Shown here: piece by piece, positions 1-7,343 of the stretch | How positions within the stretch are numbered: position 1 is the first letter of the stretch | Layout: each line of letters starts with the position of its first letter | From: Firmicutes bacterium CAG:145 | GTDB lineage: Bacteria > Bacillota > Clostridia > Peptostreptococcales > Anaerovoracaceae | Assembly: GCA_000435715.1 (NCBI GenBank) | Contig: FR882575.1 | Location: forward strand, 1-45,804 | Reading direction: 5' to 3' | Length of the DNA stretch: 45,804 bases | The notes under the pieces: generated by a model | What the model saw: the letters and a program-made list of their open reading frames with translations, nothing else | Told to the model about the DNA's origin: nothing | Database searches by the model: none | Program-made: the position numbers and the translations under genes

Positions 1-2
1 TA

Positions 3-137
3 GACGGGCCTGAGTTCGACGGTTCGCTGGTAGACTGGGATGAACTCATCAAGAGAAGCAATTACTATAAGGATCAAGAAGCTGAAGACAGGGCTCACAT
101 ATGCCGCTTGACAGGAGGTGTTCGTTACCATGATTAA
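3..137 (+). CDS. nfnA: NfnA-like ferredoxin-NADP+ reductase subunit alpha, C-terminal end only
   Basis: The open frame entering from the left edge encodes the last 44 residues of a protein that begins outside the window and ends with TAA at 135-137. The tail starts DGPEFDG, continues with VDWDEL and ends near CRLTGG, which matches the C-terminus of the small subunit of NADH-dependent reduced ferredoxin:NADP+ oxidoreductase (also annotated sulfide dehydrogenase or ferredoxin-NADP reductase alpha). In the complex this subunit carries FAD and a [2Fe-2S] cluster and handles NAD(H). Its stop overlaps the start of the next gene by 8 bp, indicating translational coupling with nfnB. The N-terminal domains cannot be seen, so the call rests on the tail and the neighbour. 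Confidence 0.8.
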   Translation, partial: DGPEFDGSLVDWDELIKRSNYYKDQEAEDRAHICRLTGGVRYHD

Positions 138-1521
138 CTTAGTGAGAGAGAAGAATCCTATGCCGGAACAGGCTCCTGACGTGCGAAACAAGAACTTTCT
201 GGAGGTAGCCTGCGGTTACACCGAAGATATGGCGGTAAACGAGGCCATGAGATGCCTCAAATGCCGCAAGAAGCCTTGCATGTCCGGCTGCCCGGTCATG
301 GTTAAGATACCTGACTTTATAGCCAAGGTAGCCGAAGGCGAGTTTGAAGAGGCCTATCGCATCATAAGCGAGACCAGCTCCCTGCCTGCCATCTGCGGAC
401 GCGTATGCCCGCAGGAGAACCAGTGCGAGGGCAAGTGCGTCCACGGAAAGAAGGGCGAGCCTGTGGCCATAGGCCGTCTCGAAAGATTCGTAGCCGACTG
501 GCACGCCGCCAACTATGGCAACGAGGAGATAAAGCCTGCCGAGACCAACGGCCACAAGGTGGCCATAATAGGAGCCGGCCCTGCCGGGCTGGCCTGCGCA
601 GGAGACTTGGTGAACAAGGGCTATGAGGTGACGGTGTTCGAGAGCCTCCACAAGACCGGCGGAGTTCTGGTATACGGAATACCTCAGTTCCGTCTGCCTA
701 AAGAGATAGTGGCAGCCGAAGTGGCAGCCTTAGAGGCTAAGGGAGTCAAGTTCGTCACCGACGCCATCGTTGGAAGAGCCATAACGGTAGACGAGCTGAT
801 GAAGGAGGAAGGCTTCGAGTCGGTGTTCATCGGAACGGGAGCGGGCCTGCCTGCCTTTATGAACATCCCGGGAGAAAACCTGCTGGGAGTATGCTCCGCC
901 AACGAATACCTGACCAGGATAAACCTGATGAAGGCTTACCTGCCTGAATACGATACGCCTATCCAGAGCGCCAAGAACATCGCCGTAGTAGGCGGAGGAA
1001 ACGTGGCCATGGACGCCGCAAGATGCGCCAAGCGTATGGGAGCGGAAAACGTGTACATAATTTATCGCCGTTCCGCAGAAGAAATCCCTGCCAGGGCCGA
1101 AGAGATTCATCACGCCGTAGAAGAAGGCATCGATTTCAGATATCTGACTAATCCTGTAGCGGTGAAGGGAACGGAGGACGGCCACGTATGCGGTATCGAG
1201 TGTGTAAAGATGCAGCTGGGCGAGCCGGATGCCTCCGGAAGAAGAAGACCTGTGGAGGTGAAAGATTCCAACTTTGTTCTCGATGTGGATTGCGTCATAA
1301 TGGCTATAGGAACGAAGCTGAACACCCTGATTCTCGATACCACAGAAAATCTACAGGCTAACAGCAGAGGCGGCATCGGAACCGATGAGGCAGCTGCTAC
1401 TAACCGTGAAGGCGTATTTGCGGGAGGAGACGCAGTTACGGGAGCCGCTACTGTCATCAAGGCTATGGGCGCCGGAAAGGTGGCTGCAGCCGGAATTGAC
1501 GAGTATTTAAACAGAGTATAA
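130..1521 (+). CDS. nfnB: NfnB-like / GltD-like NADPH oxidoreductase, electron-bifurcating transhydrogenase large subunit
   Basis: The 463-aa product has the layout of the glutamate synthase small-subunit family. Cysteines C42, C45, C50 and C54, then CGRVCPQENQCEGKC near residues 90-104, form the two N-terminal [4Fe-4S] sites. An FAD-binding GAGPAGLACAG lies near residue 147, an NADPH-binding GGGNVAMDAAR near residue 287, and AGGDAVTGAATVIKAMGAG near the C-terminus. Length fits NfnB (about 465 aa). Together with the upstream small subunit it should couple NADH and reduced ferredoxin to NADP+ reduction in the cytoplasm of an anaerobe. I chose ATG130 because AGGAGGTG at 113-120 sits 9 bp before it; an in-frame GTG at 118 lies inside that ribosome binding site. 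No GltA large glutamate synthase subunit is visible, so a true glutamate synthase role is less likely but not excluded. Confidence 0.88.
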   Translation: MINLVREKNPMPEQAPDVRNKNFLEVACGYTEDMAVNEAMRCLKCRKKPCMSGCPVMVKIPDFIAKVAEGEFEEAYRIISETSSLPAICGRVCPQENQCEGKCVHGKKGEPVAIGRLERFVADWHAANYGNEEIKPAETNGHKVAIIGAGPAGLACAGDLVNKGYEVTVFESLHKTGGVLVYGIPQFRLPKEIVAAEVAALEAKGVKFVTDAIVGRAITVDELMKEEGFESVFIGTGAGLPAFMNIPGENLLGVCSANEYLTRINLMKAYLPEYDTPIQSAKNIAVVGGGNVAMDAARCAKRMGAENVYIIYRRSAEEIPARAEEIHHAVEEGIDFRYLTNPVAVKGTEDGHVCGIECVKMQLGEPDASGRRRPVEVKDSNFVLDVDCVIMAIGTKLNTLILDTTENLQANSRGGIGTDEAAATNREGVFAGGDAVTGAATVIKAMGAGKVAAAGIDEYLNRV

Positions 1522-1537
1522 GAAAATTTTTCATTTT

Positions 1538-1579
1538 AACTACAAAACAGCCCGGCTGCAGCCGCGCTGTTTTGTAGTT
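1538..1579 (+). terminator. hairpin terminator after nfnB
   Basis: A perfect 14-bp stem (AACTACAAAACAGC with GCTGTTTTGTAGTT) encloses a 14-nt GC-rich loop 16 bp after the nfnB stop. Only a weak T-rich stretch follows, so termination may be partial. Confidence 0.65.
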
Positions 1580-1620
1580 AATTGTATCTTGAAAAAATAT
1601 AAAATTGCAGATAAAAATCC

Positions 1621-1649
1621 TTGACAAGGGAAAGATAAAAGTGTAAACT
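1621..1649 (+). promoter_or_regulatory. promoter of the DUF3793 gene
   Basis: TTGACA at 1621-1626 and TAAACT at 1644-1649 are separated by 17 bp, about 78 bp before the DUF3793 start. Two inverted repeats lie directly downstream. Confidence 0.6.
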
Positions 1650-1657
1650 TAAAACAA

Positions 1658-1707
1658 GTTAGCTCCCGCTAACCAATTTTTTAAAGAAATGGTTAGTGTA
1701 AACTAAC
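1658..1707 (+). promoter_or_regulatory. pair of 16-bp operator-like inverted repeats
   Basis: Two repeats share the same 6-4-6 design: GTTAGC-TCCC-GCTAAC at 1658-1673 and GTTAGT-GTAA-ACTAAC at 1692-1707. Their starts are 34 bp apart, close to three helical turns, and both lie between the -10 box and the DUF3793 start. The half-site GTTAG/CTAAC resembles metalloregulator (DtxR/IdeR-type) half-sites, but that assignment is inference. Binding there would block transcription. Confidence 0.5.
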
Positions 1708-1726
1708 TGGAAAACGGAGAAAGATA

Positions 1727-2290
1727 ATGTCAGAAGAATTAGTAATAAGACATTGTGCGCCTACCCTTGCGGTCATGAAGACGGGAAGCATGTTTTCCTG
1801 TATGTTTGAGACTAAAGATGAGATGAGAGATACCATAAGAAGGCTCAACCGCATTTTTTCCAAAAGAGGTATAAGGACTCTTCCTCTGAGGAATAAGGAC
1901 AACAGGTTTCTCATATACGTGTTTAGACCGGAAGACCTGAAAAGAGATCTGGAAAACGGTCAGGTGTGCGATCTGCTTGAAAAGAGAGGATATTGCTGCA
2001 AAACGCCGCAGAAATGTATCGCTCAGCTTATTAAAAGAATAAACGAATCACCGGACTTTCCTCACGAAGTGGGATGCTTCTTGGGCTTCCCTCCCGAAGA
2101 TGTTTGCGGCTTTATAAACAATGAAGCCAGAGACTGCAAATGCGTCGGATACTGGAAGGTCTACGGCGATGAGGAAAAAGCCAGAAAACTTTTTGACAGA
2201 TACAGAAAATGTACAAAGGTATACTGTGAATGTTTTGAAAAAGGATATTCTCTGGAGAAACTCACAGTAGTAAAAAAGAGTGCAAACTAA
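1727..2290 (+). CDS. DUF3793 family protein, function unknown
   Basis: The 187-aa product opens with MSEELVIRHCAPTLA and a KTGSMFSC motif, and contains the conserved segments HEVGCFLGFPPEDV and CKCVGYWKVYGD. I recognise these as DUF3793, a cytoplasmic family common in gut Clostridia and often seen near flavodoxins or iron-transport genes. No signal peptide or membrane segment is present. The protein is cysteine-rich (about ten Cys, including a CC pair and several near GY and CKC segments), compatible with metal or redox chemistry, but no function is established. It starts behind a good ribosome binding site (ACGGAGAAAG) and appears monocistronic: promoter and twin operators upstream, terminator downstream. 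Family assignment is from memory of the motif pattern. Confidence 0.75.
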   Translation: MSEELVIRHCAPTLAVMKTGSMFSCMFETKDEMRDTIRRLNRIFSKRGIRTLPLRNKDNRFLIYVFRPEDLKRDLENGQVCDLLEKRGYCCKTPQKCIAQLIKRINESPDFPHEVGCFLGFPPEDVCGFINNEARDCKCVGYWKVYGDEEKARKLFDRYRKCTKVYCECFEKGYSLEKLTVVKKSAN

Positions 2291-2300
2291 GTTCACATAT

Positions 2301-2315
2301 AGGCTATAATAGCCT
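2301..2315. repeat. 15-bp palindrome containing TATAAT
   Basis: AGGCTATAATAGCCT is a perfect 7-1-7 palindrome 10 bp after the DUF3793 stop. It includes a consensus -10 hexamer but has no convincing -35. It may simply extend the terminator region of the DUF3793 gene. Confidence 0.35.
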
Positions 2316-2351
2316 CCAATTAGCCAAAATTTCTTAATAGCCATGAAAAGG

Positions 2352-2380
2352 CCGGCGACTTCATACACCGCCGGTTTTTT
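2352..2380 (+). terminator. intrinsic terminator after the DUF3793 gene
   Basis: The stem CCGGCG (2352-2357) pairs with CGCCGG (2369-2374) around an 11-nt loop and is followed by six T. Confidence 0.85.
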
Positions 2381-2459
2381 CGTGGTCAGACGGCTTCTTG
2401 AATTGAGAGTTCGGCTGTTTCGGTAAACATTGATAAAAATACAGAAAGAAGGCAAAATA

Positions 2460-2585
2460 GTTATCAAATAAGCAACATCTCGGAAGCCGGTGCGAATCCG
2501 GCGCTGTGTCTCAGCAACCGTGAAATCAACGAAAAGACAAGTCTTCGGTTTTAAAAAATACTGGAGATATATGCCACTTGATAGC
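2460..2585 (+). promoter_or_regulatory. cobalamin (B12) riboswitch aptamer without an adjacent target gene
   Basis: The segment carries the cobalamin core: CGGAA, GCCGGTGCGAATCCGGCGCTG (2485-2505), then CAGCAACCGTGAAA and a B12-box-like ACTGGAGATATATGCC near 2560-2575. The closing helix P1 is intact: GTTATCAA at 2460-2467 pairs with TTGATAGC at 2578-2585 with one G-T wobble, and ATCTC pairs with GAGAT just inside. The aptamer therefore looks functional, not decayed. No open frame of useful length follows on the plus strand before the convergent [2Fe-2S] gene at 3054-2866, and no clear intrinsic terminator follows. A weak extended -10 (TGATAAAAA) lies near 2431-2439. Confidence 0.85.
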
Positions 2586-2826
2586 GCTCATCTTTTCTGT
2601 AGGGTTTTGATGTCAAAAACGAAATAAGTAGATTTGAACAGGGCAGATACATGACTTATAGTTCTGCAAACATAAAAATAGTATATAATGGAGATATTAA
2701 ATTCTGGTCAAATAAAAAATTGTGTGAAGTTTATATATTTCGCTTTTTTCGATTTTAACCATTATATTGTAAACTTAGTGAGGAAGATATAAAATACTTT
2801 AACACATAATTTTTTTACTAAGATCT
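2586..2826 (+). other. non-coding stretch downstream of the B12 riboswitch
   Basis: This AT-rich stretch holds no recognisable gene. It contains a short open frame at 2651-2758 (35 codons, weak ribosome binding site, low-complexity end) and a TATAAT-like box near 2684. If the riboswitch transcript continues through it, it would run into the antisense strand of the [2Fe-2S] gene. Confidence 0.4.
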
Positions 2827-2855
2827 ATTCAGGCCGCCGTATAGGCGGCCTGAAT
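2827..2855. terminator. strong hairpin between riboswitch transcript and [2Fe-2S] gene
   Basis: ATTCAGGCCGCC at 2827-2838 pairs perfectly with GGCGGCCTGAAT at 2844-2855, giving a 12-bp stem. It lies just past the stop of the minus-strand [2Fe-2S] gene. No T-run follows on either strand, so it could be a transcript-stabilising or weak bidirectional terminator element. Confidence 0.55.
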
Positions 2856-2865
2856 GTGAACACAT

Positions 2866-3054
2866 CTAAGCCTTAAGGGCTTCAATCATTTCCATGACGG
2901 TTTCGCGGCAGGCGCCGCAAACATTTCCGATATTCAGATCTGCACAGACCTCTTTGAGGTCTGTCTTTCCGCTCTCTTTTAAATAATCCTCTATCTGACC
3001 ACGGGTGACGTGCCTGCACACGCAGACTTCGTATTCTCTTGAGTTCTTGTCCAT
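2866..3054 (-). CDS. BFD-like [2Fe-2S]-binding protein
   Basis: The 62-aa product is a single Fer2_BFD domain. It has VCVCRHVTRGQI at residues 10-21 and VCGACRETV near residues 45-53, so four cysteines (CxC and CxxC) bind a [2Fe-2S] cluster. Stand-alone proteins of this size resemble bacterioferritin-associated ferredoxin or the BFD domains of NirB and CopZ-type proteins, and act as small electron or cluster carriers. Its partner is not adjacent. On the minus strand GGAGG lies 7 bp before the ATG and an extended -10 (TGGTATAAT) lies further upstream, so it is transcribed alone. It converges on the orphan cobalamin riboswitch, which could produce antisense RNA. Confidence 0.85.
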   Translation of the reverse strand: MDKNSREYEVCVCRHVTRGQIEDYLKESGKTDLKEVCADLNIGNVCGACRETVMEMIEALKA

Positions 3055-3172
3055 AAAAACCTCCGTTAAGTTAAACTATGAATTATATTATACCACAATT
3101 TTGCTGGCTGTTCTTTTATGATGTGGAATATTGATGAATTTATTTTCGCTTGTTTTGGTGGAGAGGCTATTT

Positions 3173-3571
3173 CGAGCGGGGCTTGCCTCACTCATTTTCA
3201 GCAAAAGTCTCGTTTTGAGTGGACCGGTACCCACTCGATTTTTGCAAAATGTGCATTTCAGGTGGGCCTTGTCCCACTCGTTTTTACTAAATGCGGCGTT
3301 TCGAGTGGGCTGCTACCCACTCGTTCTTCGAATAAAAGTTCTTTCGAGTGGGACCAGAATTGTAGATAGAAGATGAAAAAGGTCGACTTATCTCCATTAT
3401 TTAATATTGTATGGAATTTTGCGAAGGGAGTATACCCACTCGTTCACGTTAGAATTTTCGGTTCGAGTGGGGCCCGCCCCACTCGTTTTCAACAAAAGTC
3501 CCGGTTCGAGTGGGCTGCTACCCACTCGTTTTTGTCAAAATGTACATTTCAGGTGGGCTGCCATCTGATCG
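3173..3571. repeat. nine-unit array of 22-bp palindromes with exact 43-bp period
   Basis: Units begin at 3173, 3216, 3259, 3302 and 3345, then, after a 33-bp phase shift, at 3421, 3464, 3507 and 3550. The best unit reads CGAGTGGG-CTGCTA-CCCACTCG. Spacers of 21 bp start with T4-5 and have a central AAAA; spacer 3195-3215 resembles 3486-3506 and spacer 3238-3258 resembles 3529-3549, exactly 291 bp apart, so a block was duplicated. Units 5, 6 and 9 are half-palindromes or degraded. On the plus strand several hairpins are directly followed by T4-5, so each resembles an intrinsic terminator. All three plus frames are partly open through the repeat but give no recognisable protein. Confidence 0.85.
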
Positions 3572-3780
3572 ATTTCAATAAAATAGCTAATTTGTGTAGA
3601 TCTCGATTCAGTTCTAACTGATTTATAGCCTGCCATCAGTACACACTCGGTTCACTTCCAGCCCAATCTGACTCATTCTCGGACAGCTCTCAGATATTCT
3701 TCTGCGATTTTACGAGGGATGACCTTAATAATCTAAGGAAAAAAACAGATGGCGGCTGCTTTTATTTTTTGCCTCAAAGT
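3572..3780. other. intergenic tail after the palindrome array
   Basis: This stretch keeps decayed fragments of the repeat (ACACTCGGTTCAC, CTGACTCATTCTCGG) but no gene, RNA or terminator that I can support. Confidence 0.4.
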
Positions 3781-3788
3781 GGTATAAT
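3781..3788 (+). promoter_or_regulatory. extended -10 promoter of the COG0523 gene
   Basis: TGGTATAAT ends about 36 bp before the start codon and matches the TGnTATAAT extended -10 consensus. No convincing -35 is seen. The same nonamer occurs in the promoter of the divergent [2Fe-2S] gene. Confidence 0.5.
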
Positions 3789-3823
3789 TCAAATAGAAAT
3801 TTTAAAGAAAAGAGATGAATATA

Positions 3824-4864
3824 ATGATTAAAGTAGACATTTTTTCAGGATTTTTGGGAGCAGGCAAGACAACTCTGATCAAAAAACTTGTAGAAGAAGC
3901 CTATAAAGGAGAAAAAATCGTACTCATCGAAAATGAATTCGGAGAAATTGGCATAGATGGGGGATTTTTAAAGGATTCCGGGATAGAGATCAATGAAATG
4001 AATTCCGGCTGCATATGCTGCAGCCTGGTGGGAGACTTCGGAAAGGCACTCAGGCAGGTCATAGAAGACTTTTCGCCGGAGAGGATATTGATAGAGCCTT
4101 CCGGAGTGGGAAAGCTCAGCGACATAATAGATGCGGTGAGAAATCTCCATATAGAAGAAGTACAGCTTAACGGATTCACGACTGTAGTAGACGCAGGAAA
4201 AGCGAAGCTTTATATGAAGAACTTCGGGGAATTTTTCAATAACCAGATAGAACATGCCAGCTCTATCATCCTGAGTCACACTGACAGAGTGAGCCGGGAA
4301 AAACTTGATTCTGCCGTAGAAATGATAAGACAGCATAATCCGCATGCGGTTATTATAACTACTGACTGGGACAAACTTACGGGTTCCCAGATATTGGCGG
4401 CCATGGAACGGAGAGATACCATAGAAGAGGCTCTTCATCACTTAAAGGAGGAGCACCACTGTGGACATGATGGTCAAGAACATCATCATGACCATGATCA
4501 CGACCACCACGATCATGACTGCCACCATGATCATGAAGACGATTGCGGCTGCGGTTGTGGACATGATCATCACGATCATCATCATGCAGATGAAATCTTT
4601 GACAGTATCGGCATAGAGACCACCAAGAAGTTCAAGGCAGAGGATATACAAAAAGCTTTAGAGGCCTTAGAAGACGAGCATGCGTACGGATTCGTACTGA
4701 GAGCCAAAGGCATAGTGGAGGCCGAGGACGGAAGATGGATACATTTCGACTATGTTCCGGGGGAGCCTGATGTCAGAACCGGAAGCGCCGAAATTACAGG
4801 AAGGCTCTGCGTGATAGGCTATGAGATGAAAGAAGATAAAGTAAAAGAACTGTTTGGAATATGA
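3824..4864 (+). CDS. COG0523 (CobW/P47K) GTPase with histidine-rich metal-binding loop
   Basis: The 346-aa product is a G3E-family GTPase. Walker A GFLGAGKTT lies at residues 9-17, the family-defining CxCC motif (GCICCSL) at residues 62-68 (C63, C65, C66), then EPSG and a CobW C-terminal domain. Residues about 205-257 are a long His/Asp/Cys-rich insert with more than 20 His and a CGCGCG run, which marks likely zinc (or nickel/cobalt) chaperones of the YciC/ZagA or HypB-like kind. It acts in the cytoplasm. Start choice: ATG3824 gives a normal N-terminus, while the in-frame ATG3815 overlaps the purine-rich binding site. It is followed 40 bp later by a second GTPase of the same superfamily. The cognate metal cannot be told from sequence. 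Confidence 0.88.
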   Translation: MIKVDIFSGFLGAGKTTLIKKLVEEAYKGEKIVLIENEFGEIGIDGGFLKDSGIEINEMNSGCICCSLVGDFGKALRQVIEDFSPERILIEPSGVGKLSDIIDAVRNLHIEEVQLNGFTTVVDAGKAKLYMKNFGEFFNNQIEHASSIILSHTDRVSREKLDSAVEMIRQHNPHAVIITTDWDKLTGSQILAAMERRDTIEEALHHLKEEHHCGHDGQEHHHDHDHDHHDHDCHHDHEDDCGCGCGHDHHDHHHADEIFDSIGIETTKKFKAEDIQKALEALEDEHAYGFVLRAKGIVEAEDGRWIHFDYVPGEPDVRTGSAEITGRLCVIGYEMKEDKVKELFGI

Positions 4865-4904
4865 TAGCTGCATCTAAGACATAATCCAGCAGAAAGGAGC
4901 TTTA

Positions 4905-5855
4905 ATGGCAATGAGAGAAGTGCCTGTGTATCTCTTTACGGGATTTCTTGACGCAGGCAAGACGACGTTTATACAAGAAACATTGGAGGATCCGAAGTTC
5001 AACGGCGGAGAAAAGACACTGGTACTGCTGTGTGAGGAAGGAGAGGCAGAACTGCTTCCTTTGGCTTTTGCCTCCACCAATGTAAAGATAATAAAAATAG
5101 AAGACGAGGAAATCATAACTCCGGAATACCTGCAGAGACTGGAAAAGGAGATGGGATTTGAACGAGTGGTCATCGAATATAACGGAATGTGGCTCATCGA
5201 CGATCTGTATCAGAAATTGCCGGTCAACTGGGTAGTCTATCAAGAGATGGCGTTCGCAGACGCCAGAACGTTTCTGACATATAATAATAACATGAGAAAT
5301 CTGACTGTGGACAAGATGAAGTCCCCTGAAGTCATAATATTCAAACATTTTGACAGATCTATGGACAAGATGGATTATCATAAGATAGTGAGAGTTATAA
5401 ACAGAAGGTGCCAGATAATCTACGAATATGCCAAAGATCAGATAGAATTTGACGATATAGAAGACCCGCTGCCGTACGATATAGAGGCGCCGCTGGTAGA
5501 AATAGAAGACCAGAATTATGCTATCTGGTATACCGATATAAATGAGGAAGAGGATAAATATTACGGCAAGACTTTGAAGATCAAAGGACGTTCACTGCTT
5601 GGCGGCGGCTTGGACGATGATGAATTCGTCATAGGAAGACATATAATGACCTGCTGCGTAGAAGACATTCAGTTCGGAGGACTTGTAGCCAAATATGACA
5701 GGGCGGAAGAACTTGAGCACGGCGGATGGGTCGAGATGACAGCAGTGGTTAAAAAAGAATTCAATCATATGTATCAGAGCGAAGGTCCTGTTCTTTATGC
5801 AGTTTCTGTGAAGCAGACAGAGCCGCCGGAAGAAGAAGTAGCCACATTTTATTGA
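4905..5855 (+). CDS. COG0523-like GTPase fused to a TIGR03943/YcgQ-like C-terminal domain
   Basis: The 316-aa product begins with a CobW-type nucleotide-binding domain (GFLDAGKTT near residues 12-20), with Asp replacing the usual Gly. It lacks the CxCC metal site of its neighbour. Residues about 200-316 do not look like a CobW C-terminal domain. They contain GRHIMTCCVEDIQFGGLV followed by a WVEMTAVV-type strand, which resembles the C-terminal part of the TIGR03943 (YcgQ) family, paired with YcgR-like permeases and zinc-regulated in Bacillus. A good ribosome binding site (AAAGGAGC) precedes ATG4905; ATG4911 is an alternative. Co-transcription with the His-rich GTPase is likely. A metal-homeostasis role is inference; the domain call is from motif memory. 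Confidence 0.7.
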   Translation: MAMREVPVYLFTGFLDAGKTTFIQETLEDPKFNGGEKTLVLLCEEGEAELLPLAFASTNVKIIKIEDEEIITPEYLQRLEKEMGFERVVIEYNGMWLIDDLYQKLPVNWVVYQEMAFADARTFLTYNNNMRNLTVDKMKSPEVIIFKHFDRSMDKMDYHKIVRVINRRCQIIYEYAKDQIEFDDIEDPLPYDIEAPLVEIEDQNYAIWYTDINEEEDKYYGKTLKIKGRSLLGGGLDDDEFVIGRHIMTCCVEDIQFGGLVAKYDRAEELEHGGWVEMTAVVKKEFNHMYQSEGPVLYAVSVKQTEPPEEEVATFY

Positions 5856-5895
5856 TACGCCGCAGGCTTTTGGCGGCAGAGCGGAGAGTGATTTT

Positions 5896-7326
5896 ATGAG
5901 AAAAACTAAGATAGTATGTACCTTGGGGCCTTCGTCTTCCGATGAGACCACGCTTAAAAAAATGCTTCTGGCAGGAATGAACGTGGCTCGGCTCAACTTT
6001 TCCCACGGTACTCACGAAGGACACAGACAGACCATTCAGCGGTTTCGAAAAGTCAGAGAAGAACTGGGCATACCGGCAGCAGTGCTTCTCGATACTAAAG
6101 GACCGGAGATAAGAACCGGCAATTTTGCCAACGGAGAGGAGATCCTAAAAGAAGGGCAGGAATTTATCCTTACCACACTGCCTGTTTCAGGCACTTCCCA
6201 GAGAGTTTCCGTCACATACAAGGATCTTCCCAAAGAAGTGAAGCCCGGCAACCTGGTCCTTATAAACGACGGGAAGATAGTCATAAAAGTTGAAAATACC
6301 GATGACACAGAGGTGAGAGGAACGGTCATACACGGGGGAAAGATCAGCAACCACAAGGGAATAAATCTTCCTAACGTGAGGCTCAATATGCAATACATGA
6401 GTCCCCAGGACAGAGAGGATATCCTCTTCGGAATACAAAATGACGTGGACTACATAGCGGCGTCTTTTGTACGAAGTGCCGGCGATGTGGAGGTCATAAG
6501 GAAACTTCTTGAGGATAACGGCGGAAGTGAAATTAAGATAATCGCCAAGATCGAGAGCACTCAGGGAATAGAGAACTTTGAAGAAATACTCGAAGCCGCA
6601 GACGGAATAATGGTGGCGCGGGGAGATATGGGAGTCGAAGTCGCCTACGAGAAACTTCCAGGAATACAAAAGAAATTCATCAGGAGATGTGTACAGTCAG
6701 GAAAGATAGTGATCACCGCCACTCAGATGCTGGAGTCCATGACCACCAGCCCCATTCCCACCAGAGCAGAGATAACAGACGTAGCAAATGCAGTCTTTGA
6801 CGGAACTACAGCCGTGATGCTTTCGGGAGAGACTGCTGCAGGAAAGTACCCTGTGGAGGCGGTGGCTACCATGGCAAAGATAGCTATGCAGGCCGAAACA
6901 GATCAGCCTAAGGTTCCTTCGAGAAATATGATCTGGCATGAGATGGACGCCATGGACGTCACCAACGCCGTGGGTCATGCGGCATGTACTTTGGCTAAAG
7001 ATATAAACGCGGCTGCCATAATGGCCATAACAAAGACAGGATATACGGCCAGGAGAATGTCCAAGTTTCGGCCGGATATAATGATAATAGGCGCCACCCC
7101 TTATGAAAAGACTTATCATCAGCTTTCTCTTATATGGGGAGTGACGCCACTCATGGCCAACTACAGATATGAAATAGAAGATCTGTTCGGACATTGCGCT
7201 AGGAAGGCTCTTGTAGCAGGGCTCATAAAGGAAGGCAGCAACATAGTGATAAGCGCCGGCGTGCCGGTGGATGTGCCGGGAAATACTAATATCATAAGAG
7301 TGATGGAAGCCAATTACGAAAAGTAA
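5896..7326 (+). CDS. pyk: pyruvate kinase
   Basis: This 476-aa enzyme catalyses phosphoenolpyruvate + ADP to pyruvate + ATP, the last step of glycolysis. It starts MRKTKIVCTLGPSS, has NFSHG near residue 35, the DTKGPEIRTG substrate and cation region, the active-site segment IIAKIES near residue 215, the MVARGDMGVE motif near residue 239 and TATQMLESM near residue 275. Length matches the core enzyme; the extra C-terminal PEP-utilising domain of Bacillus Pyk is absent. The start is set by GCGGAGAG 9 bp upstream. It follows the two GTPase genes by 40 bp with only a weak hairpin between, so part of its transcription may come from their promoter. A bidirectional terminator follows. Confidence 0.96.
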   Translation: MRKTKIVCTLGPSSSDETTLKKMLLAGMNVARLNFSHGTHEGHRQTIQRFRKVREELGIPAAVLLDTKGPEIRTGNFANGEEILKEGQEFILTTLPVSGTSQRVSVTYKDLPKEVKPGNLVLINDGKIVIKVENTDDTEVRGTVIHGGKISNHKGINLPNVRLNMQYMSPQDREDILFGIQNDVDYIAASFVRSAGDVEVIRKLLEDNGGSEIKIIAKIESTQGIENFEEILEAADGIMVARGDMGVEVAYEKLPGIQKKFIRRCVQSGKIVITATQMLESMTTSPIPTRAEITDVANAVFDGTTAVMLSGETAAGKYPVEAVATMAKIAMQAETDQPKVPSRNMIWHEMDAMDVTNAVGHAACTLAKDINAAAIMAITKTGYTARRMSKFRPDIMIIGATPYEKTYHQLSLIWGVTPLMANYRYEIEDLFGHCARKALVAGLIKEGSNIVISAGVPVDVPGNTNIIRVMEANYEK

Positions 7327-7343
7327 AATTTCTGAGAATAAAA

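Noticed and set aside
118..129. GTG start of nfnB at 118
   Set aside because: The GTG is part of the AGGAGGTG ribosome binding site; ATG130 has proper spacing.
130..1521. Glutamate synthase small subunit (gltD) as the primary call
   Set aside because: The upstream partner is a ferredoxin-NADP reductase alpha subunit with an 8-bp overlap, and no glutamate synthase large subunit is seen; Nfn fits better.
2651..2758. 35-codon gene as target of the B12 riboswitch
   Set aside because: Weak ribosome binding site, AT-rich ending, no recognisable motif. Kept only as a note.
3173..3571. CRISPR array
   Set aside because: Dyads are regularly spaced, but spacers are only 21 bp, resemble one another and were duplicated with the units; no cas gene is present.
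3118..3621. Small plus-strand coding genes across the palindrome array
   Set aside because: The frames are open only because the repeat lacks stops. They share no start signal, the frame shifts between blocks and the peptides only mirror the repeat.
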